Below, piece by piece: positions 52,550-63,975 of a stretch of DNA of 64,000 bases. The stretch comes from Heligmosomoides polygyrus polygyrus (lineage: Eukaryota > Nematoda > Chromadorea > Rhabditida > Heligmosomidae). The position numbers and the translations under genes were made by a program. The notes below the pieces were generated by a model. The model was not told the DNA's origin. It searched no databases and saw only the letters and a list, made by a program, of their open reading frames with translations. How positions within the stretch are numbered: position 1 is the stretch's first letter; each line of letters starts with the position of its first letter. The stretch lies in NCBI GenBank assembly GCA_947396885.1, contig OX377202.1:26387934-26451933 (forward strand), in the 5' to 3' direction.

Positions 52550-55500
52550 AAACACAATATATACACAACGCACGCGATACCGTTACATAACACGATAGTA
52601 CCACAAAACCGAAGCATAAGCGCGATAAGCATCACCAACCGATAGCCGAGGGTGCCGTTCAACACCTGCTGACGCGTAGCAAGTGTTGACAAACAGCAGC
52701 ACGTAACATGTACAAACAAATTTTACGCAAGCAAAATGTGTGCTGCATTACATAGCATGTGTATTTAAATAAGTATTTCTTATACTTTTCATTTTTCACG
52801 CCTCCTTGTATAGCTTTTTAAATAAATACTTCTGTATCGGATATACTACATTATATATTATATGATATATCACGTTATATCATATATTGTCTATTAAAAA
52901 TAAGCTTATAATAGCTTATATTTAATATAATTCTTACATATATTTAATATGTAGAATTTATACAAAAAAGGTGGCGGTGTCCGTTCCTCCACGTGGTGCC
53001 ACTGGAAACTACCCGCTCTGCGAGCTAAGCCCAACACGGACAATCGATTGCAGGCGATAGGCCCTTGTAACAGGCCGGCCTACGAACACCCATGTCACAT
53101 CACATGGTTCATGACAGGGCAAGTTTTTTGAGATAGTGCTACTGCGTCCGCGGGAGCCAACGCGCACTCGCAGAGCGCGGCGAGTGTGGAAAGCATGCGA
53201 GGGTCCCTGATGCAGGGACGGCATCGGGGGGCAACTGAGCTAGTCCAAAAGTCCAGCAACGTAAGCAGGATCCGCATGGCAACTCTGAATATGAGGACGT
53301 TGACGGGCCGCTGTGGGAGTTGGTTGAAGCACTGGAGCGTAGTAGAGTTGATTTCTGTGCGACACAGGAGACGAGGTGGTCTTGCCACAGGTCAAGGGAC
53401 ATAGGACGTGGCTTCAAGGCCGTTCTATGTGGAAGTCCCAGGACCGCCAGTGGAGCTGGATTCATCGTCTCCGAACGATTTCGTGACTTGATTGTAAGCG
53501 TCGAACGCTTTGACGATCGATTGATGAAGATCGTTGTCGCCGCTAAGGAGCGACTCTATCATTCTTCTCTGCGTATTCTCCGCAGAGTGGCTCCCCTTAT
53601 CAAGCCAAGGAAGAGTTTTGGAGCCTGCTTGATGAGAAGACACCAGAGGTACCGCCGAAAGATGTCAGCATAGTCGCTGGTGACCTTAATGTGCACGTAG
53701 GTGCTGCGAAGGACGGGTACAGCTGTTATGGTGGTTTCGGATACGGGTCTCGTAACACCGAAGGTGAGCGCATTCTTGAGTATGCGGAATCGCATAATCT
53801 CACCATTGTGAACACCGTTTTTCGAAAACGCGACTCCCACCTCAGCTGATACTATTGTGGGAGCTCCAGGTCTCAGATAGACTTTGTGCTTGTGAAGGAT
53901 CGTGACCGAAGCATTGTCGCAGACGCGAAGATCGTGCCGTATGAGACGTCGCCCCACAGCATCGACCGCTGGTGTGCACCTTTAAGATCACCCCTCCGAG
54001 GGTGCAGCAAGTTGAGCGATCGGTGCTGCGAGAATCAAGTGGTGGCGAATGAAAGAGAAGGAAGCAGCTGTGATTTCTCGCGTACGGTTACCGGCAGTCA
54101 CAACTGTCGATGAAACTTGGAAGAAAGCAACCGACGCGATACGCCAAGCTGCAAGGTTGGAACTCGGCATAACGAAGTCTGATCGACGCAAGGTCGACAA
54201 GCAGACATAGCTGTGAACGGACGATGTGAAAGCGAATGTTAGAGAGAAGAAATCGCTTTATCATGTGTTTCTCAGCGATAAAACAATCGACAACTGGCAG
54301 AAGTATCAGAAGGCAAAGAAGGCTGCAAAGAAAGCCGTGGCTGTTGCGAAAGCCACTCATTACAGTGGTGCCAACGAAAAGCTCGATGGTGAGCGGTGTT
54401 TGTACCGACTTGCTAAGACCCGCCATTGCCATACCGAAGCTATTGAAAAGTTCTTTGGCATCAATGATGAGAGCGGCCATCTTCTGGCAGACCGCAAAAA
54501 GCGCTTAAGCGATGGCGTGACTACTTTGAGGAAATTTCCACTATGGAATTTTCTCATCCGGCCATCCCCTCTGTGGGTTCTGTTCACGGTCCCGTTCCAC
54601 CATGGAGGAATAAGAAGCGACTCTGAAGAAGATGAAGCCATGCAAGGCGACAGGGCCGGATGATCTGGCAGCCATGTTTGGAAGTCGAAGCCCTGGTATC
54701 CTGCTGAGTGGTTGGCTGAATTCTTCAACCAGGTAGTAAAGGAGAAGAAATTACCGGAGTGTTGGCACAACAGCACGACGATTCCGATTTGGAAGAAGAA
54801 GGGCAGTCCTGCAGACTGCTCCAATTATCGTCCGATTCGCTTGCTTTCGCACAGCATGAAGAGTTTGAGCGTCTATGGACGAATTCGGGACATCGTCCGG
54901 TTTTCCAGCAATCAGTGCGGCTTCCTGGCTGGCTGTGGCACCGTTGATGCCATTCGCGCCGCCCCCTCCTGATAGAGGACCATCACGAGAAACGAAGGCC
55001 AGTGCATATCGCCTTTCTTGACTTGGAGAAGGCCTTTGAACACATACCGCGTGAAGTGATATGGTACGCCCCGCGTCAACATGGAGTTTCTGAAGAGCTC
55101 CTAGAGTGGGTGCAAATTCTTTACTCTTGTCCAATGAGTCGAGTTCAAGCTGCAGTTGGAACCTCGATGGAGCTTCCCATCTCTGTCGGGGTACACCAGG
55201 GTTCTACGCTTTCCTTTGTTCTCGTCGTGGATGCCATCATACGAGATCTTGAGAAAGCCGTCCCCTGCACGTTGCTTTATGCCGATGACGTGATGCTCGC
55301 AAGCGAAGATAAAGGTGAACTCAAGCGAGAGGTGCAAGCTTGGTTTGATCGCTTGGAGCGGTTTGGACTCAAACCGAAGGTGAAGAAGACTGAATATCTA
55401 ACGACGGACGTTACTGAGTCCAGCTCCATCAGGGTTAACGGCATCGAGCTCCCACGCACTGCGGTCTTTAAGTACCTGGGATCAGCAGTCGCGTCTGACG

Positions 55501-56300
55501 GCAAAGTGATAGTCGAAGTGAACTCACGCGTTAGTGCAGCTTGGTCCAAGTGGCGCCTGCGTGCTCTGCGACAAAAAGATACCAGAGCGCTTTAAGTCGA
55601 AGATCTACAGAGCAGTCATCCGGCCAGTAGTGATGTACGGCGCTGAGTGATGCCCTGCGACCGCAAGGAAGTTGAAACGCGCCTCAGCGTCATGTAGACG
55701 AAGATGCTGCGTAGGACAGCTGGAGTCACGCGCACGGACATCCGAAACGATATCATTCTGCAGAAGTTCGGTGTCGCGCCGATAGCTGACAAGATGCGCG
55801 AAGCTCGCTTGCGATGGTACGGCCACGTTCTGCGTGGAAAGGAAGACAGCGTCCGCAAGATAGGCCTTAACTTCGAGGTAATAGGAAAGCGGCATAGAGG
55901 GCGCTCGAAGGAGTGCTGGGCTGAAACGTCACATATGGACTTGAAAGTAGCTGGTGTCCACCCTGATCTAGCGCTGGATCTGGAGAGGTGGCGTCATGAC
56001 ACCAGAATAGCGGACTCCGCCACGAAGCGGGACAAACGCTGAAGAAAAAGAAGAAGCTGTAGAATTCATATAAGAACGAAATATATATTATAACAACACA
56101 CGTGCTATGTAATGCTGCACACATCTTGTTTGTGGAAAGTTTGTTTGTACCTGTTACGTGCCGTTGTTTGTCAACCCTTGCTACGCGTCAGCAGATGTTG
56201 AACGGCATTCTCTGCTATCGGTTGGCGATGGTATTCTGCTTCTGCCTCGGTTTGTGATGCAATAGTGTTATGCAACGTTTCGCGTGTAATGCAATCGTTA
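52550..56300. repeat. Inverted-repeat element interrupted by the second RTE copy
   Basis: 52550-52755 and 56099-56300 are reverse complements: GCTGACGCGTAGCAAG, GTTGACAAACA, CATTACATAGCA and CGATAGC pair across 3.3 kb. Removing the RTE leaves about 240 bases between the arms. The outer limits are approximate and no duplication was found. Confidence 0.65.
52963..56057 (+). mobile_element. RTE-clade retrotransposon, second copy, decayed
   Basis: About 3.1 kb between TGTAGAATTTATA (52950-52962) and TGTAGAATTCATA (56058-56070). Domain order: an N-terminal region from about 53270 (ATLNMRTLTGR), endonuclease (53280-54000, QETRWS and DFVLVKDRD), then reverse transcriptase (54700-55595, with TLLYADDVMLAS near 55280) and an LRHRA-type C-terminal region. 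The tail AGAAAAAGAAGAAGC ends at 56057. Stops and frameshifts occur throughout, but 55002-55595 is a 197-codon open RT stretch. It matches the copy at 1841-4930 along its full length, so both are probably full-length insertions of one subfamily. Confidence 0.9.
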
Positions 56301-56944
56301 TGAAGTCAACATTACGAGGGTTTAAAATCATGCCAACCAGTTTCAAACCTTATCATGAAGAGGACATCGTAGGGATTCGTGCTGCTAGCTTTGAAACCGT
56401 CCACATGAAATGTCTATTATATTGCGCTCGTGCTCCTTGCACCACGAGTGCTTCCTACTGCAGCAGCAGCTAATATTCTGGCGCCAGCAGCAAGATAGCT
56501 TCCTGCTCCAAAAGAATGACCATCACCTTCTCCTATTGTAGTGCCGGTCAATCTTTTACAGCAGGATAGCTTGCTGCTGCAGAAGAATGATGAGCACCTG
56601 CTCCTACCCTGGCGCCAGCAACAGGTTAGCTTCGTAATGCAAAACCTTAGCAGTACAGTAGCATCACGATTGCAGCACACTTTTTGCAATTTCATGCTAT
56701 TCCACTCCAAGCAGCAGGAAAGCTTTCTCCTTCAAATTTCGTAGAGTCACGTGCACCTGTCGTTTCCCCCCCCCCCATTACGATAGCGCCACGACGTATC
56801 GACGATACCGTTTGAAACCGGTTGGCGCATGGTTTCAAGCCTGATCCTGGTTGGTTTCAAACGCAAGATTATCTGAGTAGTGATACACTGGTACAAAGTG
56901 CAAGATAGAGAAGCACTGGTTGCAATACGGACAGCATATAAAAG
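56301..56944 (+). repeat. Short tandem-like repeats, AGATAGCTTCCTGCTCC units
   Basis: 56480-56650 repeats a block of about 95 bases with GCGCCAGCAGCAAGATAGCTT, CTGCTCCAAAAGAATGA and CACCTTCTCCTA-type words twice. A C homopolymer lies at 56766-56777. Relation to 49080-49590 is visible in the TAGCTTC and CCAAAAG words. Confidence 0.5.
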
Positions 56945-57350
56945 CTACGGGCTCCTCACAGCTTGCTTGACGTGGGAGTAAAATCGCTTCATAAGCGACT
57001 TCATGCTACTGAAGAAACCCACGTTGGCTGGCTGAATCTGGGCGGTGGCATCCGAAGGTATAGTCCGAATGCTCAAGGTACATGTATTCCCTCGGGGGCA
57101 AGTAGCTTGAATCGCTACGCGATGCGAGAAGTGGGCCCATGATTCCAGAACAATAGTGCCGTTATAGGGCATCTGTGTGTGACGAAGGCATGCTCACAGT
57201 TTGAGTCGTCACGACATGTGAGTAACGTGTCACCACTGAAAGATTTTCCGTCTGGAAGGTGCCGCTTTGTGGAATCGGCCTTTTCTCTTGAAGCTGTACG
57301 AAAAGAATGTCGCAAAAACTATGTTGGTTTATGAAGGGAAGCAAATTGTG
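56945..57350 (-). pseudogene. DDE transposase fragment (Tc4/Tc5- or pogo-like)
   Basis: Minus-strand frames 57172-56945 (MPYNGTIVLESWAH ... IRTIPSDATAQIQPANVGFF ... KSLMKRFYSHVKQAV) and 57344-57115 form one broken reading. The T-I-P-x-x-A/T-T-x-x-I-Q-P-x-x-V-G-F-F block is the conserved C-terminal catalytic region of pogo/Tc4/Tc5-type DDE transposases. The Asp usual before VGFF is Asn (PANVGFF). The C residues CEHAF upstream lie in another frame. No terminal repeats are found. Confidence 0.55.
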
Positions 57351-57384
57351 AGGAACCCGTAGCCTTTATAACATTCCGTATTGT

Positions 57385-57780
57385 GACCAGTGCTGCTTCA
57401 TGCAACTTCTGCCTGTGCATCACTGTTGTCAAACGTTTATACATCACTGTGTTGAATACCACAGCATGCAGCTGGAAAATTGTCAAAAACCTCTGAGAGT
57501 GGTATAGACGTCAGAACCCTTCAAATCTCAACCAATCAGTTGAAATGCAAAAACAGAGGAACGCAGGAGAATCGATCCCCCGACGTCCCTCGCACAAAGG
57601 AACGTCGCTACCCACTGCGTCTCGAGCCACTTGCCGACAAATACATCGCGGGCGTACAAGAGACCCAAGAACTCGTGAGGCGCCGATTCCATTGTGACTT
57701 CAAGGACCCCTACTCCTTGGGCTTAAGGACTTGGCAAAAAGAACACATTTTTATACTAATTGAGGGGTTCTTCCTATGTG
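57385..57780 (+). repeat. Dispersed repeat (family of 15945-16262)
   Basis: It follows the order of 15950-16262 (TGCTTCATGCA, TGCAGCTGGAAAATTG, GGTATAGACGTCAGAA, CTCAACCAATCAGTTGAAAT). It extends on to ATCGCGGGCGTACAAGAG and AAGGACTTGGCAAAAA, which recurs near 14300. This is the longest copy in the window. Confidence 0.6.
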
Positions 57781-57934
57781 GCTCGCTCTCCCCGTTCACA
57801 CATACTCTTCAGATCCTTCCCTTGTAACGGCAACTAGACGGCTTTCACCACAAAGCCTGAGAAAAAGAAAAAATCGTTTACTTCGCAGGCAAACAATGTA
57901 CTGCAACAATGTTGATAAACCGTCATGAGATTTT

Positions 57935-58095
57935 TCAGTAAGAAGAATTACACTTTGATTCCCAGTGTGGCAGATGTAGATTCTTCATCTCAGCTCGTTG
58001 TTTCCACCGGGCAACCAATCCATCAGCATTCCGGTTTAATCTAAGTGCGACTTTCTGTACTACGCCGTAGCCAAAATCCAGCACTCGCAAGCATA
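57935..58095 (-). CDS. Possible terminal exon, unknown product
   Basis: On the minus strand a stop-free reading KVALRLNRNADGLVARWKQR and then AEMKNLHLPHWESKCNSSY ends at TGA near 57951. GTAGTACAG before AAAGTC could be a splice acceptor (phase 0). The residues look protein-like and not transposon-like. Its phase does not match the donor at about 58323, so the link between the two blocks is uncertain. Confidence 0.35.
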
Positions 58096-58322
58096 AAAAT
58101 ATAAGACTATTAGAATATAAAATATTAGACTTCGACGCTATAGCGGAGGGTGCTGTAATATCATTATATCGATCACAAAGGACACTATCATTAAACTTCC
58201 TATACTTGCTCCAATCCATCAGACTCTTAACAGCCTCAGTCACTTTCTCAACGCAAATACCTTAAGATGTAGAAATTTTTCAGTATTTTCGAAATCGCTA
58301 CCTTCTGAATCCGGAAGAAGTT

Positions 58323-58653
58323 CTACGACCTGCTCGGAGCTCAGGAATCTTGTTTGCTTCTTCTGATACTGGAAGTTCCACGGATTCCGTCTTTAAGGAG
58401 ACTTCGAACTCTCTTGTTAGAGGGCCGACGGGCCGTTTGTTGAAGGGTCGCGGAGCCTCGGGTGATGGATAGGGGAATAAATTCAAAACCGAATACCACT
58501 CTGCACTGCCTGAGACACAGTCGAGATGCTGGAGATGGACTCCTTGCTACTGTTGCGTGATTGTTGTGATTCCTTCTCTCTAGGCGAGGCGTGTTCAGGC
58601 GCAGAGTGGGGCGTTGTATGTGGTCCGACCCGCCAAGTTGCACTCTGTAAACT
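58323..58653 (-). CDS. Possible host exon(s), disordered Ser/Pro-rich protein
   Basis: On the minus strand, acceptor CAGTTTACAG (58654-58663) precedes SATWRVGPHTTPHSAPEHAS and a Ser-rich stretch (SSKESISSISTVSQAVQSG). The open reading then moves to another frame, NLFPYPSPEAPRPFNKRPVG ... VSEEANKIPELRAGRRTSSG, ending TTCAGAAG before GTAGCG. Either a one-base error or decay shifts the frame near 58485, or an unseen splice does. A 24-base micro-exon ending GGGGAG/GTAAGC near 58705 may precede it. Not recognised. Confidence 0.35.
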
Positions 58654-58799
58654 GGGAGTACATCGAAAAGCGAATCGAGGCCGCTTGAAAAGGCTTACCT
58701 CCCCTTTTGGCTGTTTGGCTGTCTAGTCAAAAAATCGCAGTCAAAAACAGCAGCACTGAAGGGTCTACAATGACATAGTAGTTAATTGTTGAAAGGGGT

Positions 58800-59425
58800 C
58801 TGAGCAAGACTTATCATAATGTTGAAGCTCTTCGGCGCCACCCCAAGAGTTTTCAGCATGGTCTGTAATAGAATGAGGAGATCGACGGCAGGCAACACAG
58901 AGCATCATCCAAGAAGAGTGAATGCCTCACCTATTCGAAATCCCTGTTCTTCCTACGTTAACGTATGCCTAAAAGTCTGAGCCATAAGAAAGCAGGATGA
59001 ACAAGCGATCAGGATCGCGTAGCGTGGAATTGAGAGGATGATGCTCGGAGTGACACGACTCACACAAACGAGAGAAGGCCTCCAGAGCTCCGAGCTTCGT
59101 CGACATTCGAAGATCAGAGACCCTGCAGCATGGTCCAAGTGGTCTAAAATTAGGTGAGCCGGCCACGTTATGCGCTTCACAGACATCCGTTAAACGAGAG
59201 CTGCCACATATTGGATTCTGCGGGATATCAAGAGAACACCAACGCGTTGGTCGGACTTCTTCGTGAAAGCCCTGAGCGAACGTTATGGCCCTCTTCGCGG
59301 CCCTCGAGGCCTGAGAACTCGTAGCGTCATATCGAAGCGCAACAGGGACGAATGGAGACGCTGCTGGCACCCGCTCGAGCAAACCGATGATCAACAGGAC
59401 GACGGCTGATACAGGTTATACTTTA
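58800..59425 (+). pseudogene. RTE-clade LINE, C-terminal fragment
   Basis: The plus-strand frames read AIRKQDEQAIRIA, IERMMLGVTRLTQTREGLQS, SSELRRHSKIRDPAAWSKWS, TPTRWSDFFVKALSERYGPL and LEQTDDQQDDG. This is the conserved C-terminal tail of nematode RTE polyproteins, distinct from the 1841-4930 subfamily. It is 5'-truncated with several stops. The last codons lie near 59408. Confidence 0.75.
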
Positions 59426-59491
59426 TCTCCAAAACTTTGTTTTAACTTGTTTTCGAGAATGTGTGAGTTTGTTTACATGCCTCTTAAAGTA

Positions 59492-60434
59492 TTAGGTTGC
59501 CCTATAAGTCCCCGCCGTTTTTTTCAACGATTCACTGCAGATTTCGCCGGCGGTCTCTTGCATAGCGCTGCATAGCTTTCGAAAGAGAATGATTTTCTCT
59601 ATCACAACTTATATTGCAGTTCTTTCTTCATCATGAATTTTGTCAATTTTTAGGTCGTTGAAGTGAAATGTGAAAAAGTGAAAAAGTAGCCATTTGCGCA
59701 CTCGTTCTCTCCGCTTAGGTTTGTATATTTTTGCGCAGTTTTTATAGCACTTTGAAGACAATGTTCTGTACTACAAGAATATGTGTTCATCCTATTTTCT
59801 CACTTGTCCTTTATTGATTTTTAGGCCATCAAATTGGGAATTCCGACTTTTCCATCCGAATTTTTACCAAAACTCCGGTTCTGTGGTTGGACTTTTTTGC
59901 TTGGTGTCATATGTCGTTTGGAAGAGGATGTCTTGCTCAGTAAGAATTCGTGTTGCGTTTATTGGCTCACGCTGACTTCTGTCGAATATCAACAACTGAA
60001 GAAGGAGAAGGAGTTGTTGGTGAAGACGATTTTTCTCTTTTTGGCATTTTATTGATATTCAATAGAAATCAATAAACGCGACACAAATTCTTATAGAGCA
60101 AGACATTCTCTTTCGAATAACATATAGCACCAACCCAAAAAGTCCAACTACAGAGCAGGAGCCGTCGGCAAAAATAACCATCCTCCTTCGGACGTCCCAA
60201 TTTGATGACCTAAAAATCAATGAAGGACAAATGAGCAAATAGCACTAACACACATTCTTGTAGTATAGAACATTGTCTTCCAAATGCTATAAACAACTGC
60301 GCAAAAAATTACAAACCTAAGCGGAGAGAACAAGTGCGCAAATGGCTACTTTTTCATTTCTTCGCAAGAGACCGCCAGTGAAATCTGCAGAGTATTGTTG
60401 AAAAAAAACGGCAAAGACTTATGGGACAACCTAA
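59492..60434. mobile_element. 943-bp near-palindromic mariner-derived MITE
   Basis: TTAGGTTGCCCTATAAGTCC at 59492 and the inverse of TTAGGTTGTCCCATAAGTCT ending 60434 are flanked by TA on both sides. The two halves (59492-60000 and 60050-60434) are reverse complements along most of their length, with a short central spacer near 60000-60050. No transposase is encoded. The termini resemble mariner ends, so mariner transposase probably moved it. A transcript would fold into an almost continuous double strand. Confidence 0.85.
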
Positions 60435-61248
60435 TAAATAAGAGTGTTGAACTAGGAAACCGTGACTCTGACTCTGCTCAGGCTCAACCGCGACTCTAGC
60501 TCCGTTCGATAGACACAAGAAGCTGTTTCCGCTTGAAGGAGTCTTCTCAACATATTCATCCTGAAACATCTACAGCCAAAGAGGCTCACGTAGGAAGGCG
60601 AACCACACGTGACGGATGACGTCGTGTTGGGGTGACGACGTTCGATGACGGATATTTTTTAAACTGCGTACGAACCAAAAAATTGCATACGACATAAAAA
60701 GCTACGTATATGGGGATCGCATAAAATCAAAAACAGCCTGGACTTTAATAAATGAAATAAACTCTGTGTGGATGAATTGAACGACATTTTACATATTAGG
60801 TGTTGCCGTTCGGAAGGATAGCAACTTTTTATTCATCAGACCTGGGTAATTTTCAGCAGATTATTGCGTTTGTTGTCATCAGATTTTCGTCACCATGATT
60901 GCTCTAGCTTGTTGGCTTGCTGGCTTTACTAGATTCCACCTTTAATTATGCCAGCAGTAGATAATCAAGTACCAAAAGCAATAAATTGATTCCTCCACAA
61001 ATGTTTAGCAGTTTTCTAGTAAGATCCAGTATTTATGGAAAAATAACAAACAACTGTAATTGTTTCGAAAAAATGTTCGTTCTTGTCCCAATACGAAAAA
61101 AGAAATCAGCAGTTGTCACACAATTGTCGAGGACCGTAGAGTTCAGACTAAGTGAAGTTCTTTCCTTTTACTGCACAAGAAGAAATCTCAAAAAAATTTA
61201 TACTATACGTTTCCTATACTTTTTGTTACCTCAAGTCTTACCAGGATG
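60435..61248. other. No recognised gene
   Basis: A 162-codon frame (60986-61474) starts here but is AT-biased and runs into the fold-back element. No domain is recognised. Confidence 0.35.
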
Positions 61249-61698
61249 CTATCTCAACGGTAGGTCGGAACGGCCGAGGAGTTGTTTATGGGCAGATTCG
61301 CTTCTCCCTGGGAAACAACAAAATGGAAATATCTCGACCCCAATACAACACTGCGCAGAGTCAGGGACGAGAGGAGCTGGGGCGTTGGCGGCGTTAACGC
61401 TCTGCTTGCGCTCGAAGGTCGGGCTCAAGTTGGTTGGAAACAGCGATGACGAGCGAGCGGTGGCAGCGCAGTAGGTGGAGGGGCGGCGTAATCCCCATGA
61501 TCGCTGTTTCAGGCCAAATTGGGCCAGTCCTCCGCGTGCAGGAAGAGGGATAACGCCGCCATTGGCACAGCTTCCGTCGTTCCTAACTCTGCGCAGAATT
61601 GAATTGGGGTCGAGATATTTGTATTTTGAAAGTTCCCAGAGAGAGACGATTCGCCCTATATACAACACTTGAGTCGTTCCGACCTACCGTTGAGATAG
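61249..61698. repeat. 450-bp fold-back element
   Basis: CTATCTCAACGGTAGGTCGG at 61249 is the exact inverse of the end at 61698. The arms of about 170 bases share ATTCGCTTCTCCCTGGGAA / TTCCCAGAGAGAGACGAATCG-type and ATCTCGACCCCAAT blocks. The GC-rich centre is not coding. No clear target duplication. Confidence 0.7.
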
Positions 61699-61768
61699 TC
61701 TCTTGGTTAGGCTAAATAAAGGGAACATCGCCTAGACGTTGCTTCCATCTATTGCATACGAATATGAC

Positions 61769-61812
61769 CACCCCTTCCCCATGCATGGTGTACCATACAT
61801 GGGGAAGGGGTG
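61769..61812. repeat. Hairpin, 21-bp arms
   Basis: CACCCCTTCCCCATGCATGGT and its reverse complement (one mismatch) with a 2-base centre. It is too short to assign to a family. Confidence 0.65.
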
Positions 61813-62972
61813 TGTCATACATGGGAGCCTAACAAAATGTCTCTGAATGTGGAATAAAGGGGAAAGCTGTCACCTTCTGTGAGCGCTCTCCTGATGTCTG
61901 ATAAACACCCTGAACGCGTCTGAGTTACATAGTGACACCGTGACTCGTAAACAATGTGTCAACGCTTTCTCCTTCACAGACGAGCCAGACAGCACCTCTG
62001 ACTTGTTAGCTGCTTGGAGGACTAAGCTGGGTGTGAAATCAAATCGAGTTCGCTCGCGGTAGTCTTAACAGGGTTCCTTAAAACGGCTACACCAACAGCT
62101 TCCCATCACCGAACACCGGTTCTCGAAAGTGTCGAGGCGAACTTAACCTCTTGGAATTACCTGCCAGAAGTGAAGTTTCGTTTTAATTTTGACCTATTTG
62201 AACCTCTCTCAGCTCTTCGTGAACTCCTTCAGACCGCGCCCCTTCATAACTACACACCACTTTCGCCTATTTGCTCCGCGTACGCTGCCGTCTGGCGGTG
62301 CTTTTCCGCTCACACTCATTAAAGATTCCACACAGCGGGGTATTTTCCACATGGGTTCACGCCGTCCATTATGGGGCGCACAATTCTGAATAACCCTGGC
62401 ATCCATGTTTCTTCTCTTGGTCGACCTGCTATTCTCAGAATAGGAATGAATAATATCGGAAGCTGTACTTCATGCGGAGAATAGGACAAACGTTTTTTGC
62501 CATGTTCTCAGTCTATTGCTTATTTCCACAGGCATTTTTCTTTTATTCTATGTTTAATATGCGAGTGCTTTGCTTCTTTTAGAATAACAAAAGCCAAGAA
62601 AAATTAAACTTCTTCAGCGAGGAATAATATCTGCGCAATCTGAGTTGACGCATTCAGCACAGGGGGGACTGGCGCAATTTTAGAAAAAAAAAGCATAAAA
62701 CAGAAAGCAGAAAATAGGAAAGCTAGAAACGCCCGAATACAGAAAATCAGAACATGGGAAACAGAAAGTTTTAAAGTAATCATTTAAGGTGTCTATTGTA
62801 GCCATAGGTGCACTCTCTTCGATAGCAAACATCTTTATATGTCCAAAAACTGGGTCATGCATTTTACTTACAGGCGCTTATAAAAACGCTTGCCATGTGC
62901 ACCATGCTCCTTAATTAAGTGGGAATGTACCGTGAACTATAAATAGTAGGACACGTAGCGAGGAGCACACGA
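61813..62972. other. No recognised gene
   Basis: Short frames only. A purine-rich tract lies at 62675-62770. A plus-strand frame at 62189-62389 has no domain. Confidence 0.35.
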
Positions 62973-63295
62973 GTGAAGTTTGTTTCTCCGTGCAGGACCA
63001 CTGGGTGGACAAGAAATAGCAGAAATTTGTCGCCTAGTAATTCATGGACGGGAGGTCTGGCGCAGATATCCTCCTCACGCAGCTAGTGCTGCTCATTTTG
63101 CCGCGCTCACTTCAAGCCGAATTCGTGTAAGCTTTTCAATGCCCACCCAAATGTGCGCCAGAATTTCTTTAGTACCCAAACTCACTGGAGGGTCTTCAAT
63201 CCCCTCGAGCTCAGGGGATCGCTATGTAGGGTAATTTTTTTGCCATTATTGGACCACCCAGTGTCCCCCAATGAAAGTGAGGAACTTCACACCTG
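62973..63295. repeat. Weak inverted-repeat unit
   Basis: GTGAAGTTTGTTTCTCCGTG and GGACCACTGGGTGGAC at 62973-63012 pair imperfectly with GGACCACCCAGTGTCCCCC and GTGAGGAACTTCAC at 63255-63293. No coding content is seen. Confidence 0.45.
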
Positions 63296-63779
63296 TGCTG
63301 CGTGTTAGATGCCCTGCAGCGTGTAATAACAAATTAGAAGATATGCTTGGTTAATGTTAATGAGCAAGAAACCTTACCCTTAAAATCATTTAGAATGAAT
63401 AGGCTCGTTCACGATTGTTAGCGTATTTCAAACGCATCCTTCCTGATTGTGAAAGTTCCAAGGAAAGCATTCAAGGTGCTTCTTTAAATCTGCCCTAAGA
63501 GCACTTGAGAAGTTGTGCACTTGCAGCTATTTGGATATTTCGCCTATTCTTTTGAGGGGAGCTATCACAACGAGTGACTCTCGTCGCTTGTTAGTTCGCC
63601 ATTCCGCTCCAGCTGAAAGCCCAATCATTTCTGACGAGGTGGATCGAAAGTGATTGGAGATTCGCGAAGCGACCTATATGTACCGGATTGTAGGGGTTTG
63701 GTTGGGAAGTGCCGTAGTGATTTCTAAATTTTTTGAGAACCTCTGGGCACCTTTTCAGAATAGCTTCTGAACACAAAAG
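63296..63779. other. No recognised gene
   Basis: Nothing recognised. It could contain the left part of the fold-back family member ending at about 63973. Confidence 0.35.
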
Positions 63780-63975
63780 GCCGTTCCAGACCTCAGGTTC
63801 GCTTTAAGAGCCCGAACTGAAGCGCTACAGTGTTCTGCCATTTTTGGCCAACCCAGATTTCCGCAGGAAATTTGGAAACCATCACGGCACTTCACAGAAA
63901 AAGCTCTGCAATAGCACTATGTAGGTCACTTCGAGAATCTCCAGGGTCCTTCGTTGACGTTTCTCGCAAGTTAAA
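63780..63975 (+). repeat. Right arm of the TTA fold-back family
   Basis: GAGCCCGAACTGAAGCGCTACAG, TTTGGAAACCATCACGGCAC and CTTCGTTGACGTTTCTCGCAAG followed by TTA match the order of 10190-10363 and 30690-30840. The left arm is not in the window interval examined. Confidence 0.6.

Noticed and set aside
58969..59394. Minus-strand 141-codon frame
   Set aside because: The plus strand here reads the conserved RTE C-terminus, so the minus frame is its shadow.
60986..61474. 162-codon plus-strand frame as a gene
   Set aside because: Half of it lies in a non-coding fold-back arm, it has no domain, and its composition changes sharply at the repeat boundary.
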